Of a stretch of DNA of 64,000 nucleotides, positions 45,330-57,425 are shown one piece after another (the stretch's first letter is position 1; each line of letters starts with the position of its first letter). Where the stretch lies: contig JAPWDM010000008.1 in assembly GCA_035578155.1 (NCBI GenBank), forward strand, positions 17,699,342 through 17,763,341. Reading direction: 5' to 3'. Origin of the DNA: Brachynemurus nebulosus. Lineage: Eukaryota; Arthropoda; Insecta; Neuroptera; Myrmeleontidae. The notes beneath the pieces were generated by a model. The model saw only the letters and a program-made list of their open reading frames with translations. It was not told the DNA's origin and made no database searches. The translations under genes were made by a program, and so were the position numbers.

Positions 45330-45760
45330 GACTAACTTAACCTATACTGGCTGAACTTATGTTCGCCGCATCGACCTACGTGTCGGGAAATTAAATTTAG
45401 ATTAACTTTAAACTATACTGGCTGAAATTTACGTTCGCCGCATCGACCTACATGTCGGAAACTAAATTTAGATTAATTTTAAACTATACTGGCCGAACTT
45501 TACGTTCGCCGCATCGACCTACATGTCGGAAACTAAATTTAGATTAATTTTAAACTATACTGGCTGAACTTATGTTCGCCGCATCGACCTACGTGTCGGA
45601 AAACTAAATTTAGATTAATTTTAAACTATACTGGCTGAGCTTTACGTTCGCCGCATCGACCTACATGTCGGAAACTAAATTTAGATTAATTTTAAACTAT
45701 ACTGGCTGAACTTATGTTCGCCGCATCGACCTACGTGTCGGAAAAACTAAATTATAAACT
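45330..45760. repeat. Six tandem ~71-bp repeats, right arm (inverted)
   Basis: Mirror of 43690-44130. Unit types alternate in nearly the same order as in the left arm, implying that the whole array was duplicated with the arm, or that the arms are homogenised. Confidence 0.95.
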
Positions 45761-46484
45761 TATCAATTTAAACTATAATATTCATATTTCTAACTATAAG
45801 CTATTTTTAGTCGTAGACTTTTTTTTTTGCTAAATCCCCAGAAAATCTTTTAGAAATCTGGATGAATGCGAAAGTACAAACGACGTTAAATATTTAAATA
45901 TAAATTAATTTTACATGTAACATTTAATTATTTTTTTTTTTTTATATATATCTAATATAAATTATCCTTTATTTTAGTTTAAATAAATTTCCAAAATATA
46001 TTTATCTTAAATAAATATACGATTTTTGATATTTAAATTATCCTACATACTACGTTTAATTATTTTCTAATCATTTAAATATAAATTATTTTTTGACTAC
46101 GCTTAAGTAAATTTCCAAATACATGTTATAATAAAATAATACTTATCTTAAACAACGAGGAGTTTGTCATTTTCAACAATACACTTAAATAAATAATACT
46201 TAAATTAATTTCAAGATATACATATTTTTTTTTTTATTTTGATGTGTGCGGCCCAAAGGCCACACGAGAAGAGCGTTCTCCCTAACTGTGTGTCCTTTTT
46301 AATTAGTATCAGTTATTTTTTTAGTTATGTAATTTGTTTTGTTAATTATTTCTTTTGAAAAATAAATGTTTAATTAAATAATGTACGTACTTGTTATAAA
46401 TTTAAATTTCAGATTTCTGCAAACGTGTAATTAGTTTTTACATAGTGCCTAGATATCAATTTGAAACTATAACAGTAGATGTCG

Positions 46485-46487
<3 letters not shown>

Positions 46488-46544
<57 letters not shown>
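46488..46544. repeat. (TA)n microsatellite in right foldback arm
   Basis: About 57 bp of TA at the mirror position of 42869-42958. Confidence 0.96.
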
Positions 46545-46547
<3 letters not shown>

Positions 46548-46745
46548 GATTTTTATTGAATTCTATGATTTGATATATTGGACTGATATTAACTTCAAAC
46601 ATAAATGTTAGATGTCAGTATTTTGACATTTTTACAAATCGATTAATTATTAATTAGATTAAAGTTTTATTACCGTTTTCCAAAGTAAATAAGATAAATA
46701 ACGTGTTGAATTGATTCATCACATGTAGCAATAATTATTGCTACA

Positions 46746-48446
46746 TACCATAAAGTAAATATACGTAGATTTCGATATAGTATTCGTATAATACTATACA
46801 AACTGTTTAGATTTTGTTTGTTATAGCGCATAGCAAAATTATAACATGAAAGAATAGTCCGACCCAGACACGGGCAAGACAACCGTCGGTCGGGATACAA
46901 ATACCGTGAAGTTTCGTTCCGGTTTCAAGCGACAGCGATACAAAAACAACCCGGTTAGTAGTTGTAGCTCTTACAACTGTACGAGTATTGTTGTTACAGC
47001 TACACGTATATACGTATATATGTATAATCAGGTTCATAAAAAATTGAGACAAAGTTTTTACGGAGCTTTGTAGTGAACACTGTAAGAGTTGTAGCGGTTT
47101 GCTTATACCTAAAATGCTCGACTTTCGCGCCCAAAACCGTTACTTAATATCCCACACAGAATTAGCGCTGATTGGATGCCGGTAAAGTTCCAAAGTCGGG
47201 TTCTATCGAAGAATTACTCTCCGTTGTGTGCTTTGCGAAATCACTTTATTAAATATTTTTTACATAAAATTCTGTAATAATAATTTACATTATTCAACCA
47301 AAAGTGCAATAATTTTTTTTTAATAAAATAAATTATAAATATGTCTAAATAAACATTTCCGAAACTGTTTTGTGTTTTATTTATTTAACAAGGCCTTAAC
47401 AAAACAATTATATTTTTTGTTGGACATAGAGCAACAATTGCTTACGGCCTATTTCTAACAAGTCCAAATCTCATCTCCTTTCTTTCACCTCATCATTGCA
47501 AAGATATATCAATCTTCCACTTGTCCCAACTATCCAGTTATTTTTCCTTTATATCGAATACTAGCGCCAAGGGCGCTAGTGATAAGCAACATGTTAGCAA
47601 AAAGGGGAACCACAAAATAATATAATATTATAAATTAATTCAAAGGATAATAGTTAAGCTATTCATTTCTAGATGGCTCTCAGTGCTAACAAAAATTCAT
47701 TACTAAGTTAAATAGCCGATATAAAAACCAATGGAAATTTAGTTCATTACTTCAAAATTTGACCACTAGGTGTCAGTCACCGTATCGTAACATCCATTAC
47801 AACACGTACATTTAGATGGTAATCGACGCAGCTAAAGTGTGGGGAAATTACGGAGAAATTTTTTTAAATAATTTTTGATAGTCAAAAATTAAAAAAAAAA
47901 AATTTCAATAAAATTGTTGTTTTTGAAATATTAAAACTTTCCGCAATCTTCTCATGGTCAATCAAAATTTTTCCGTTCAAACTGTCACACGATATTGACA
48001 TTGTTAAGTATCAATTATATTTGACATTTTTAAGTATATTTAACATTTTTAAGTATCAATTATTATGACATTTTTGTCATTTTTCTAATAGCTCATCAAA
48101 ATTATTGGACGAAATTAATTATTTTTGTCTCTTGTAAATCCTTTACATTCAAATAATTGTTTATTATAAATGTCATTAACGTCTAAATATTTTTCAATAG
48201 AGAATAAACGCAAGCTTGGAGAATAGCTGGACGTAGATTACTAAAAAACCACTTATCAGAAAAATTATCTCAGATTTTCTTGAAACAATCTATATCTACT
48301 TACATCTTGTACCTACTGAATTAACTATAAAATATCCTTCTTAGATGTACGGAAAATTTAGAGCTGGCCGGGAGAAAATAACGTTATGTTGTGTCATCAG
48401 CCGTCTACCGTCTGTCATGCTAACAATTTTCATAACACTGTGCCAA

Positions 48447-48448
<2 letters not shown>
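46746..48448. other. Interval with one near-palindrome
   Basis: 46850-47220 is more balanced in base composition (GACCCAGACACGGGCAAGAC and similar), with overlapping minus-strand ORFs (46670-46900, 46807-47052) that I cannot identify. 47560-47580 is a hairpin ACTAGCGCC-AAG-GGCGCTAGT. No gene supported. Confidence 0.4.
47560..47580. repeat. Perfect 9-bp-stem hairpin
   Basis: ACTAGCGCC / GGCGCTAGT with a 3-nt AAG loop, GC-rich within AT-rich DNA. Confidence 0.85.

Positions 48449-48522
<74 letters not shown>
48449..48522. repeat. (TA)n microsatellite
   Basis: About 74 bp of TA. The overlapping ORF (48345-48578) is mostly Tyr-Ile repeats encoded by the microsatellite and is not a gene. Confidence 0.96.
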
Positions 48523-48525
<3 letters not shown>

Positions 48526-49089
48526 TTATTTGTCTATATACAGGTGAGCTATTTTGCTCTTGTTTGAACTGTAAGTAACAGTTTTATTTTACTTTCAAAA
48601 AGTATAGTTTTTATTTCGACCAACATGATAACGTTAATTTTATGAATAATTTAAAGAATGATTTTAAAAACGCAGAAGCCGAGGAGTGGATTTGACACTA
48701 TAGACATCAAGATTTAAATAACTAAATAAGTACTGTTACTTTTCAATCAAACTCTATATACTCGATGTATGTATATATTTATTTTCGCACGATAGAAAAT
48801 GATATTCATATAATAATGACAAAGATAAAATATCCTTACGTAAGAATTGTGTCTACGGAGTCTGAAGAAAAATGATTCTGTACTGACCGACAAATAAAAT
48901 AAAATGTTTAACACCTTTTTAAGATGAAAAATATTCCAACGCTGAAGTGCATTAAGGTGCATTGGTGCGTCACAGATTTAAATCATTATACCAAATCCAA
49001 AAATATATATCAATTTTTATTGTAAATTAAAACTGGTTAATTTTGCATATAGTTTTATTAAACGTTTAAAAATGAAACAATTTTCTTAC
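48523..49089. other. AT-rich interval
   Basis: 49045-49085 (TTTTATTAAACGTTTAAAAATG) is a direct copy of sequence inside the next element (about 49420-49460), so the next element may include or overlap older related sequence. Nothing else recognised. Confidence 0.4.
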
Positions 49090-50097
49090 ACAGTAAAAAA
49101 ATTTGTGTTCTGCGTAAAAAAAAAACCAGTGGCTAAAATTTTTGTGTTAAATAAGTAACACAACCCTGCGTAACATTTCGTGTTTGTGTTAGATGAAAAT
49201 ATTAACACAAATTTAGATTTAACAGAATAAACATGTTAACTTGGTTTGGACAGCAAGGAAGTAACACAATATTTGTGTAGAGCGAAAGAATGCTGCAAAT
49301 ACCTAACTTACATTAGAATATATATCTTCAAAATTATATATAATAAAAAAATGAGAATAGTTCGTATTATTAAACAAAATCGAACAATTATAAGATTTTT
49401 CAGTTATTGACGAATATAGTTTTATTAAACGTTTAAAAATGAAACAATTTTCTTATATTTTAAGGTTATTTTGTTACAAATTCAGTTACAAAAAATCATG
49501 TAAGCTTACTTAAGATTGCATTATATAATATACAATCTCGTAAGCTTACATGATTTTTTCTTAACTGAATCTGTAACAAAATAACTTTAAAATGTAAGAA
49601 AATTGTTTCATTTTTAAAAGTTTAATAATACTATATTCGTCAATAACTGAAAAAAACTTATAATTTTTCGGTTTTGTTTAATAATAAGAACTACTCCCAT
49701 CTTTTTTATTATATATATTTTGGTAGATATATATTCTAATGTAACGTAAAGGGCCACGCATACGTCACAATGTTAAAATAATTTTTTAATTCTATACGCT
49801 TAAAGTGTTATTCAAAATAAAGAACACTAGTTTTGTATACGTATGACACAATTTTTGTGTTGAAATATCCAAAAAAGGCGTACTTATAACATTATTTTGC
49901 TTTACACAAAGATTGTGTTACTTTTTTGTTGTTCAAAACAGATTAACATTTTTATTCTGTTAAATCGAAATTTGTGTTAATATTTTCATTTAACACAAAC
50001 ACTAAATGTTACATTAACGCAGGGTTGTGTTACTTATTTAAAACAAAAATTTTAACCACTAGTTTTTTTTACGAAGAACACAAATTTTTTTACTGTT
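49090..50097. mobile_element. Foldback element, near-complete palindrome (1008 bp)
   Basis: ACAGTAAAAAAATTTGTGTT at 49090 is exactly inverted at the right end. The arms pair through almost the whole element: AACACAAATTT motifs outside, and TCATGTAAGCTTAC near the symmetry point at about 49525. Repeated TAACACAA motifs fill the outer ~230 bp of each arm. No target duplication is evident. Confidence 0.85.
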
Positions 50098-50696
50098 TTT
50101 TCGGAATTTCTTTGCTTCATTTATTTATTTTTTAATTTTATTTTATATACAGCGTTTCCTTTTTTATACGGTGTATACGGACCGCATAAAAAAATTGCAC
50201 GGGTTTCCGGCGATTATTACTGATTTTGAAAATTTGTTCATTGTTAGCGACTTAAACTATTTTAGATGGGTACAGGTTGTTTTATGAGATTCGCCAATGT
50301 GCTGTCTTTGGAAATTTGCTTTGCTGCGGTAGGGGTGTTTCATTTTTTGTTCAGTAACTGCATCCCCTTACAAGGAGCTTCCACATGAAAAGTGTCCAGA
50401 TGCCTCTCAAAGCTAAATCCGGTTCTGGACGTACTTACCATCTATATTTGCAAAAATTTCTCATATGTATTTAATCACTTAATGTAAGTTCCATTACGGA
50501 GCTTATTGACCTTTTGATTTTGAAATTCTAACTTGATTGTAGACTTTTGTAAAAAACGGAACCTGTGCTAAGCGAAAAGCAGTTTCAGTGACCAATGAAA
50601 ATTGGACAAATATGAATCTTTCTTTAGTTTCAAATATTAGTTTTTTATAATTTCAAAAATAACAGTTTCTGGCATTAAAACAGAGTAGTAACACAT
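50098..50696. other. Interval, nothing recognised
   Basis: Moderately complex sequence around 50150-50580 without a persistent frame. Confidence 0.4.
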
Positions 50697-50815
50697 GATT
50701 ATTGAACTGGAGTCTAGAGGACAAGACACCTGACTAGTTACCGGAAAATTCTGGGTTCGAGTCCCACCTGATCCAGTTTGACAATTTTTCAATCAATATG
50801 TGACTTTTAATTAAA
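50697..50815 (+). mobile_element. tRNA-derived SINE, copy 2 (degraded)
   Basis: Aligns with 18660-18775: CACCTGACTAGTTACC, CTGGGTTCGAGTCCCACC, TGATCCAG and the body TTTTTCAATCA...TGTGACTTTTAATT. The D arm and acceptor are more decayed than in copy 1. Confidence 0.75.
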
Positions 50816-50846
50816 TAGAAATCTGTATTTATTTAAGCTAAAGTTA

Positions 50847-51340
50847 ATAGTATATTATTCAACGAGCTGGTAATGATAGGTATTACTCACGAAAATTAAT
50901 TTGCGAGGCGAGTGTCGTAATGCATCTGGGTGAGTAATAACCATTGCAAGTGAGTAGATTACTATAATTTTTCTACGACTTTCTTCCTTTTTGATTTAAA
51001 TAAAACTGAATATAAATTTTAATAAACTAAAAGAATAAAATTTTAATCTATCTCTAATTGTATTAAATATTCGTTTATGTATCTATGGAAATTATCAAAT
51101 TAAATAATAAATTATTTTATTTACTTGCACGTTACTACACAACATATATTAAATTAAAATTCAATGCATATATTATTCACAAAACAATCGCAAACCCATT
51201 GAATAATGGTTAAAACTGTGATTTCGTTCGTCAAAAAGGGTATTGAGTAATGATCATTCCTCCACACCTTTGAATAATGCCTAACTGTCTCAACAATTAA
51301 CAGATATATAATGAGTGTGTTCTTCAACAGGAGTAGAAAA
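50847..51340 (+). repeat. Dispersed repeat family E, copy 1 (about 490 bp)
   Basis: Matches 58514-59013 inversely. Landmarks are ATATTATTCAACGAGCTGGT, TGCGAGGCGAGTGTCGTAAT, TTGAATAATGCCTAAC and TTCAACAGGAGTAGAAAA. The phrase GGAGTAGAAAAAAATTATT also appears near 22003. No terminal inverted repeat was found, so the class is open. Confidence 0.85.
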
Positions 51341-52136
51341 AAATTATTACCTTCTTAAATTATTTCCTTATACTGTATATTCACACTAAAACACTTTTTT
51401 AGTTCCTCACTACTTTCATTTTTTTTTTTATTAAAAAAAAAATGCACCAAAAATGTTTTGATTGATTTGAACTGATTGATTGTCATGGAAAAACTGTTTT
51501 TGAAATATTTGATTTGACTCGAGCGACCCGAGTGTTCCGCTTACTGTTTCCAAACTTCCTCATCAAACCGACAAATATATTTACCAATGACACTTTTAGA
51601 GGATGGATACAGAATCATGACAGCGAGCATAATATTGTCCATACATATGTATGCATATGTACATAATATGTATGTATGTCTCTATTGTTAGAGATCAACC
51701 AATGAATTTGATTCAAAAATGTGTAATATATATTTTTCATTTTTAAAATTAAATTCTAATTGTATTGAATATAATAATCAACCTCGTGGTACAACAACGG
51801 CCACTTATAGGGGGTGGTACGTAATACCGACCGTTGCATCTTTAACTGACTTGATAATTTATGACTGACAATTTAACTCATGTGTATCAAATCCCATAAG
51901 AATATTGTAGTTTTCACTTTTACCATGGAAAAAAAGTTCGGACAGATCTTTACAGCGAAAAAAATGGTACAAAATATTTAACTGGTTATTTCATTGTAGA
52001 CAATCACGATAAAAACGAAACAAAAATTCGTATTGGTAAATTTAACTGATTTCGGAACCATAGTAACAATGTATTATTAGATAATAATATGAATTATAGG
52101 TACTAATTTATTTTATTCGTTTAATTGTCTTACCGT
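51341..52136. other. Interval, nothing recognised
   Basis: Contains a short ATGTATGTATG-type simple repeat near 51640-51680. No gene supported. Confidence 0.4.
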
Positions 52137-52362
52137 ATTACACTTGAGTTTTATATTGTTTCTGAATAAATTTGTGTTTTTTACAACTTAAATTTCTTGC
52201 CTAAAAGCAATTTAACTCGAAGAACTGTCAACTAACAAGAACGCTTCAGCTTCGCTGTCGCATTTTTGTTAGTTGACAGTTCTTCTTGTTAAATTGCTAG
52301 GCAAGAGATTTTCGTTAGACGAACTCAAATTTATTCGATAAAATATAAACCTCTCGTGTAAT
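52137..52362. mobile_element. Hairpin MITE (226 bp)
   Basis: ATTACACTTGAG at the left pairs imperfectly with the right end, and the inner arm AAGAACTGTCAACTAACAA pairs exactly with TTGTTAGTTGACAGTTCTT around a 25-nt loop (CTTCAGCTTCGCTGTCGC). The whole element is a near-perfect hairpin. Confidence 0.85.
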
Positions 52363-53073
52363 AATAAGTGAATATTAGGGATTAAAACCCATCAGTAACT
52401 TGTAAAATGTAAATTCGTAACCCAACCGAATTTTGTTTTCATTTTTATTTAAACTAAGGCAGTAGTGTTGATCAAAAATGTTTTATTGGGGTGTAAGTCA
52501 TATTTTCAAACTAAATTAAGTTTCAGAATGTCATTTAAGTTACGGTTAAGCTAGCAGGTACATAGTATATAGTTTCACAGTGTTGGTCATGTTTTCAATG
52601 TAGTAAAAAAAATCACAGACTTCTGTTTCAAAAAAAGCAAAACATTTACGCAACCAATAAATTTGGGATTCAACAGAAAATTAGTTGGACATTAACTTTT
52701 GTCTTGCGATGTACTTTCGTATTTAATATGCTTGTGTATAAAATTTATACAAATTTACCGGAAATATTAACTGCAGTATGATTACAAAAACTTCGTTGCA
52801 AATTTTATATTCTGAATTTGTGACATTTTTTGAATATTTTGAAACATTCTCTCTCCATTGTTTCTTTAAAATCCGGAAATTATTTTGAAACCAGATCTTT
52901 CGCAATTCTATACAAAAACCTGTCGTAAATACCCACATAATATGATAGTCTTTGTAGTATTTACGACCCTTTTTGAAGTCCCGAAGTTTTGACAGAATTT
53001 TAACTTCAAGTGCATTTTTTCTGATATCTCAGTGATAGATATTTGAGTAAATTTGGCTAATATTCATTTAGAT
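52363..53073. other. Interval, nothing recognised
   Basis: A minus-strand ORF of 71 codons (52723-52938) has no recognisable features. Ends with ATTTAGAT (53066-53073), the target duplication of the next element. Confidence 0.4.
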
Positions 53074-53532
53074 TAACGGATTTCAAACTTTTTTCTCTCA
53101 CGTACCCCTTGAGGAGGTTTTTCGTTTATGAGTACCCCTTATCTCCTAAAATGGAGGCTTCAAGTTCTTATTACCAATATTCTTGTTTATTACAAATTTC
53201 TTCACAAACCTTTTTAAGGTTATAGTAAAGTAATAGGATCTTAAATAACAAAAGCCAATAATTACAAATATTGAGTCATTCAGAATATAATAAATTTTTC
53301 GTAGTAAGTAAAAAAAAAATATTAAAAAAAGTAAAATAGTTTCATCAGGTGACGCCTAATCAAGCTTTAAAATTATTCTTTTCCATCCATTTTCTTTTTT
53401 AAATCATAATTTTTTAATTGAAGCGTCTTATGTTTTTTTAGCATTCGCCATTACCAATAATGTTTTCATGTACCCGTAAGAAGCTCTCCACGTAACCCGA
53501 GGGGAACGCGTACCAAAAGTTGAAAATCACTG
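53074..53532. mobile_element. hAT MITE with perfect 8-bp TSD (459 bp)
   Basis: A perfect 8-bp duplication ATTTAGAT (53066-53073, 53533-53540) flanks ends that read TAACGGATTTCAAAC (left) and CAGTGATTTTCAAC (right, inward). The right end continues TTTTGGTACGCGTTCCCC, the pattern of Charlie-type hAT termini (CAGNGNTTNTCAAC then a GTACGCGTNCCCC block). GTACCCC repeats are also near the left end. Non-coding. Confidence 0.87.
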
Positions 53533-53540
53533 ATTTAGAT

Positions 53541-54605
53541 CGTTTATTTCGTTTTTTTAGGACCACAGGACTTCAGGGGCGCTTTTAACCTCGTGTGTTT
53601 GGTGTATGAATTTATCGATGTTTATATTTGGCCCTTTTTAAGGCTCCAGACTACTGGGCAACAATCTTAAGTAATTTAAAGATTATTATTTCCAAGATTT
53701 CAATAGTATTTGAGCAAAATTTGGTTAAGATGAAGTCTTAGGGCTCTGGGCCCTATCAAATGGTTTCAATATATATCATAAACATATTTTTCCATTTCTT
53801 AAAGATGTTTTTAGCCCTGCATGTTTATGGTAAAATGTAAACTTCAACATTTGAAAATAATTAAATCAATTTTTCAAATAAAACCAGCTTTTTAAGAACT
53901 CTACTTTTGATTGTTTACATTTCCGTTTTAAGATAAATTAATCCTCTTACTTCTTGTAAATAAACTAAATAATCACACAGTATCACAACCGACATAATAT
54001 GTATATATCCAGTTGTGTATTTAAAAAGTGATATCAAATTATAATAATAAGTTTTATATATGGAGATTCGGATCAGTGAAGCCTGTGAAATAATAAAATT
54101 GACAAATGAAATAAACAATTCATATTGTACGTACTGCTTAGGTTCGGTACCAAGCAACGAAAAACCATTCGCAGTGTTACATTGCCGGCTAATAGCAGTA
54201 AAAACCCATTGATATACAACAATATATATATTTGTAAACTTAGTAATAATGACTCAGTTGGTAGCTGATCTAGAAAAATAGTTAGTTGGGAGCGGCCCTT
54301 TAAATACATGATCGCATACAGATAATATATAATGTTCGACCAATCCCATCAGATTGAATCTTCCTGTTTGAAAATGTTCGAATAATAGATTTTATACACG
54401 GCCTTTAATTTCAAAAAAAAAAAAAAGAAAATGAGTTTTAAGTGACACGTTTTAACCTTGACATAAAATTATGTATCCAAATAGTTGCACTGAGATTTGA
54501 AAAATTCGTCAAGTCCGTGTTAAGCACACATAAAATCAGGAGTGCGTAGTTAGCAGCTAGAGTTTTTCATAATTCTCGAAATAGGCAAAAAAATCCAAAA
54601 ATAGT
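53541..54605. other. Interval, nothing recognised
   Basis: Two overlapping minus-strand ORFs (53915-54309) of about 80 codons lack recognisable features. No gene supported. Confidence 0.4.
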
Positions 54606-54674
54606 TCAGTCTACAAAGTATTCACCATTGCTTTCTACGATTTTACGCCACCTATCAGGCATCGCTGTAGAAAT
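54606..54674 (-). pseudogene. mariner transposase C-terminal relic
   Basis: The minus strand reads AMPDRWRKIVESNGEYFVD and then a stop. This matches the conserved end of mariner transposases (consensus LPxRWxKVIxxxGxYF). Nothing upstream continues the protein; a stop precedes it within a few codons and the DDD catalytic part is missing. It is therefore a small fragment of a mariner-family element whose ends I could not find. Confidence 0.75.
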
Positions 54675-55404
54675 TAATTAGTTTTAAGGCCCAAAATTTA
54701 TCAAAAAAAAATCTCGGTTTCTTCAATATTTTGAGAACTTCTCGCTATGATAATAAAATAAATATTTCACCTTACAAAAAACCGCAAGAAGTCGAAACTT
54801 CAAAAAAATCTGAAACTTTGTTAGTATGTAGAAGGTGACTACCTAATAACATAAAGAATATAAGTGGCTACTAAAAAACGATTTTAAGGGATGAAATACC
54901 CCATCAGAACTCTAATAATAAATATAACATTATTTTTTGCATTCAAGAAAAATATCGCTTATTATTTACCAGCCTTTACTAAGGCAGTATTTTAGCCTAG
55001 AATTTTTTAAAATTAGATTTCTTTCGTTTTCTGAAAGTATAGGCAGTTATAAATCTGCCCTTAAAAGGAAATTTAAAAATTTTAAAAATTTATAAAGTTA
55101 TAGTTGATTTAAAGTAGTTGGTGCGTAAAACGATTTTTCAAAGGATTTTAACGAAACCCCTCTAGACATTTATTTAATTCAATACCAGTAATACGAGCCT
55201 ATTCCAAAAAAAAAAAAAAAAAAAATGACCACCCCAATTTTAAGAAAAACGATTTGAAAGTTTTGTTTTTTTTCAAAGTTGGTCGACATGATATTTCGAA
55301 TTCAATTTATCCAATCGACTTCTTTGGAATGTATAACTTCAATACATGTTGCATTATGGTAAAAACAATTGATATTGTGAAATTTTAATTTTTACTGTTT
55401 TTAA
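54675..55404. other. AT-rich interval
   Basis: Poly-A tract near 55207-55224. Nothing recognised. Ends in the TTAA (55401-55404) of the next element. Confidence 0.4.
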
Positions 55405-55688
55405 CCCTTTGTACTCGATGGGCGCCGCCACAGCGACACAATGCATATCCTTTGCACTCGAAAGGCGTCTCTCAGGCGCCATCCTATTCTTTACTTTAAA
55501 TATCACACTAAGGAAAATTATAAAATTTAATATTAAAATATAATGTTTGCAATATGCAAATAAAAGTAAAATATATAAATAAACTACTTTTGTTTAAAAT
55601 ACTTATTTTTGATGTATTACAATTTTTTATTAAAACTATTGTCGAGTAGCTGAGTACCCATACTGAAAAATGGTTCGAATGCAAAGGG
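55405..55688. mobile_element. piggyBac-like MITE, third family (284 bp)
   Basis: TTAA flanks both ends (55401-55404, 55689-55692). Left end CCCTTTGTACTCGA and inverted right end CCCTTTGCATTCGA match at 12 of 14 positions. A subterminal copy CCTTTGCACTCGA is present near 55450, alongside GGGCGCCGCC / AGGCGCC motifs. Non-coding. Confidence 0.88.
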
Positions 55689-55692
55689 TTAA

Positions 55693-56679
55693 AAAGTAAT
55701 TTTGTTACAAAGGATCGTCATTTTTAGATTTTTAAAATTTTTTTTCGTTGTAATTCCTGCTGCAATCACAACCTTCATAGATAAGAATCTTTTTTTTTTT
55801 TTTTTTTGTTGCAGATGAACATAAATCCCAAAATTATGTCAACCAAAACACAGAACTTTTTTACATAGCTATATTTAAATCGTTATAAGTCCTTGAATTT
55901 TCTTTTATTTTTTATGAAAATTTTTTATAAAAAAATGGACAGTAAAAATATTAATATTTTTTTTTATTCATTTCTAAAAGAAGCCGTTGCTTTTTAGACT
56001 AGAAGACCCCCTCAATACATGAAAATATGTACATTGGTTAATTTAAATTCTCATATAAACAAATGAAGAACAATTTGTTCGAATACATACGATCGGTATT
56101 GTTGTTCGAATTTAGTTACATTTTATTGAATATAGATGGTGTAAATGTAAAATAGCTATATATAACAATATGATGTTATGTTAATGTTTTGAGTGAATGT
56201 TGTAGTATGTACGTGTATGCTGGGGTTGCTTTGATGTTTCTCGATAATAAATCTAATTATTTGATGTAGACAATATTATTTTGTTTTAGTATAAAATTCA
56301 ATTATGTTTATTAATTGTGGTTTCTACAATAACAAGATACAGGTGGCGCACAAACTAAGTACCTACTTACGGCATATTACCTAGATTTTTGAATTTTCTG
56401 CGATAAGTCACAACTATGCCACACGAATTGCTTTTTCAGTACATATTAAGTATAATCTTCGATCGAGTAACATTAAATCGGCCAACGACTAATAACAAAA
56501 CGATTAAACTCAAATTTTATTCTTAAACAATATTTAAAAAATACTTAATAAAAAGGTTAAAAAGTACTTTCAATAATTTCTTTAAATTTAATAAGTTAAT
56601 TAGTTACTAAAACAATATTAAATATTGAAGATACCTTAATTTTTTTTTATAAAAAAAAAAAAATGTTTTTCAATTTTAA
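55693..56679. other. AT-rich interval, nothing recognised
   Basis: Poly-T tract near 55790-55808. No gene or terminal repeats noticed. Confidence 0.4.
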
Positions 56680-56681
56680 TA

Positions 56682-56912
56682 GGGTAAAAGCCTCCCTTTG
56701 TGGAACGGTATCTAATTATAATCATTTACATATTAATGAAGTTAATTCTGAAAGAAACGTCTGAAAACAAAAATTATTATTAATAGAATGATTGTTTTCC
56801 AATGTAAATTCACCTCGTATTTAAAGTTTCCATACTTAATTAAAGAAATAAATATGTAAATGTCAAAACTGTTCCAGTATTAGATACCGTTCCACAAAGG
56901 GGGCTTTTACCC
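56682..56912. mobile_element. TA-flanked MITE of the family A group (231 bp)
   Basis: Left end GGGTAAAAGCCTCCCTTTGT and inverted right end GGGTAAAAGCCCCCTTTGTG (one base shorter inside) abut TA. The core (GAAGTTAATTCTGAAAGAAA...TTAATTAAAGAAATA) is homologous to the interior of 36815-38248 and to the right end of family A. It is the smallest and cleanest representative of the group. Confidence 0.9.
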
Positions 56913-56914
56913 TA

Positions 56915-57149
56915 CTTATTAACAAAAAGAAGATAATTTTTAGAACTTTTTGGTATAATAAATAGATAATATTTGGGTAATTTTTTGAAAGCGCCATTGA
57001 GAAAGGTGAAAATATTTCTGAAATCGGAAGTCATTTTCTGTCACTTACATCAATTTTAGAGTTTAATGTAATTAACACCTTGACAGTCATAACATAATAT
57101 AATGACAAATTCTTAAAATTTTGGCTAAAAATACGTATTTCTTAGCTTT
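56915..57149. other. Short interval, nothing recognised
   Basis: AT-rich sequence between two repeats. Confidence 0.4.
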
Positions 57150-57425
57150 CAAATCTTTAACACTGACAGACAACACATAGCCTAAACCGTTGGATTTAGA
57201 AGAATGAAATTTTGCACAGGAATTCTCTATGTAACGTAGGTGAGCACTAAGGAAAGATTTTTGAAAATTCGTCCCCTAAGTGGATTTAGTAGGGGATGAA
57301 ATTTTGTATAGTAATTCGCTATTTTTGAAGTTAGTGGAAAAAAATCTGATTTAATAAATGTTTAACACTGACTGACATCCTGAAATGCTGCCGATGGTAA
57401 ATACCATCGGGTGGGTATACGGCTA
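57150..57425 (+). repeat. Dispersed repeat family D, copy B (uninterrupted)
   Basis: Contiguous counterpart of 35115-35935. Contains CTTTAACACTGACAGACAAC, CCTAAACCGTTGGATTTAG, two versions of GATGAAATTTTG(C/T)A, and ends near TACCATCGGGTGGGTATACG. Not coding. Confidence 0.8.

Larger units (their letters stand above)
42668..46745. mobile_element. Giant foldback element (about 4.08 kb)
   Basis: Arms of about 1.6 kb (42668-44287; inverted 45154-46745) enclose an ~866-bp unpaired spacer. Each arm begins with a perfect 22-bp palindrome centred on AGCAATAATTATTGCT, then a TA microsatellite, a patch GTGTGGCCTTTGGGCC, AT-rich DNA and six tandem ~71-bp repeats near the spacer. TACC lies just outside both ends (candidate 4-bp target duplication). 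Long arms with internal tandem repeats recall Drosophila FB/Galileo foldback elements, but I see no sequence tie. The spacer has only short ORFs (for example 44952-45152, minus) and no transposase. Confidence 0.85.
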
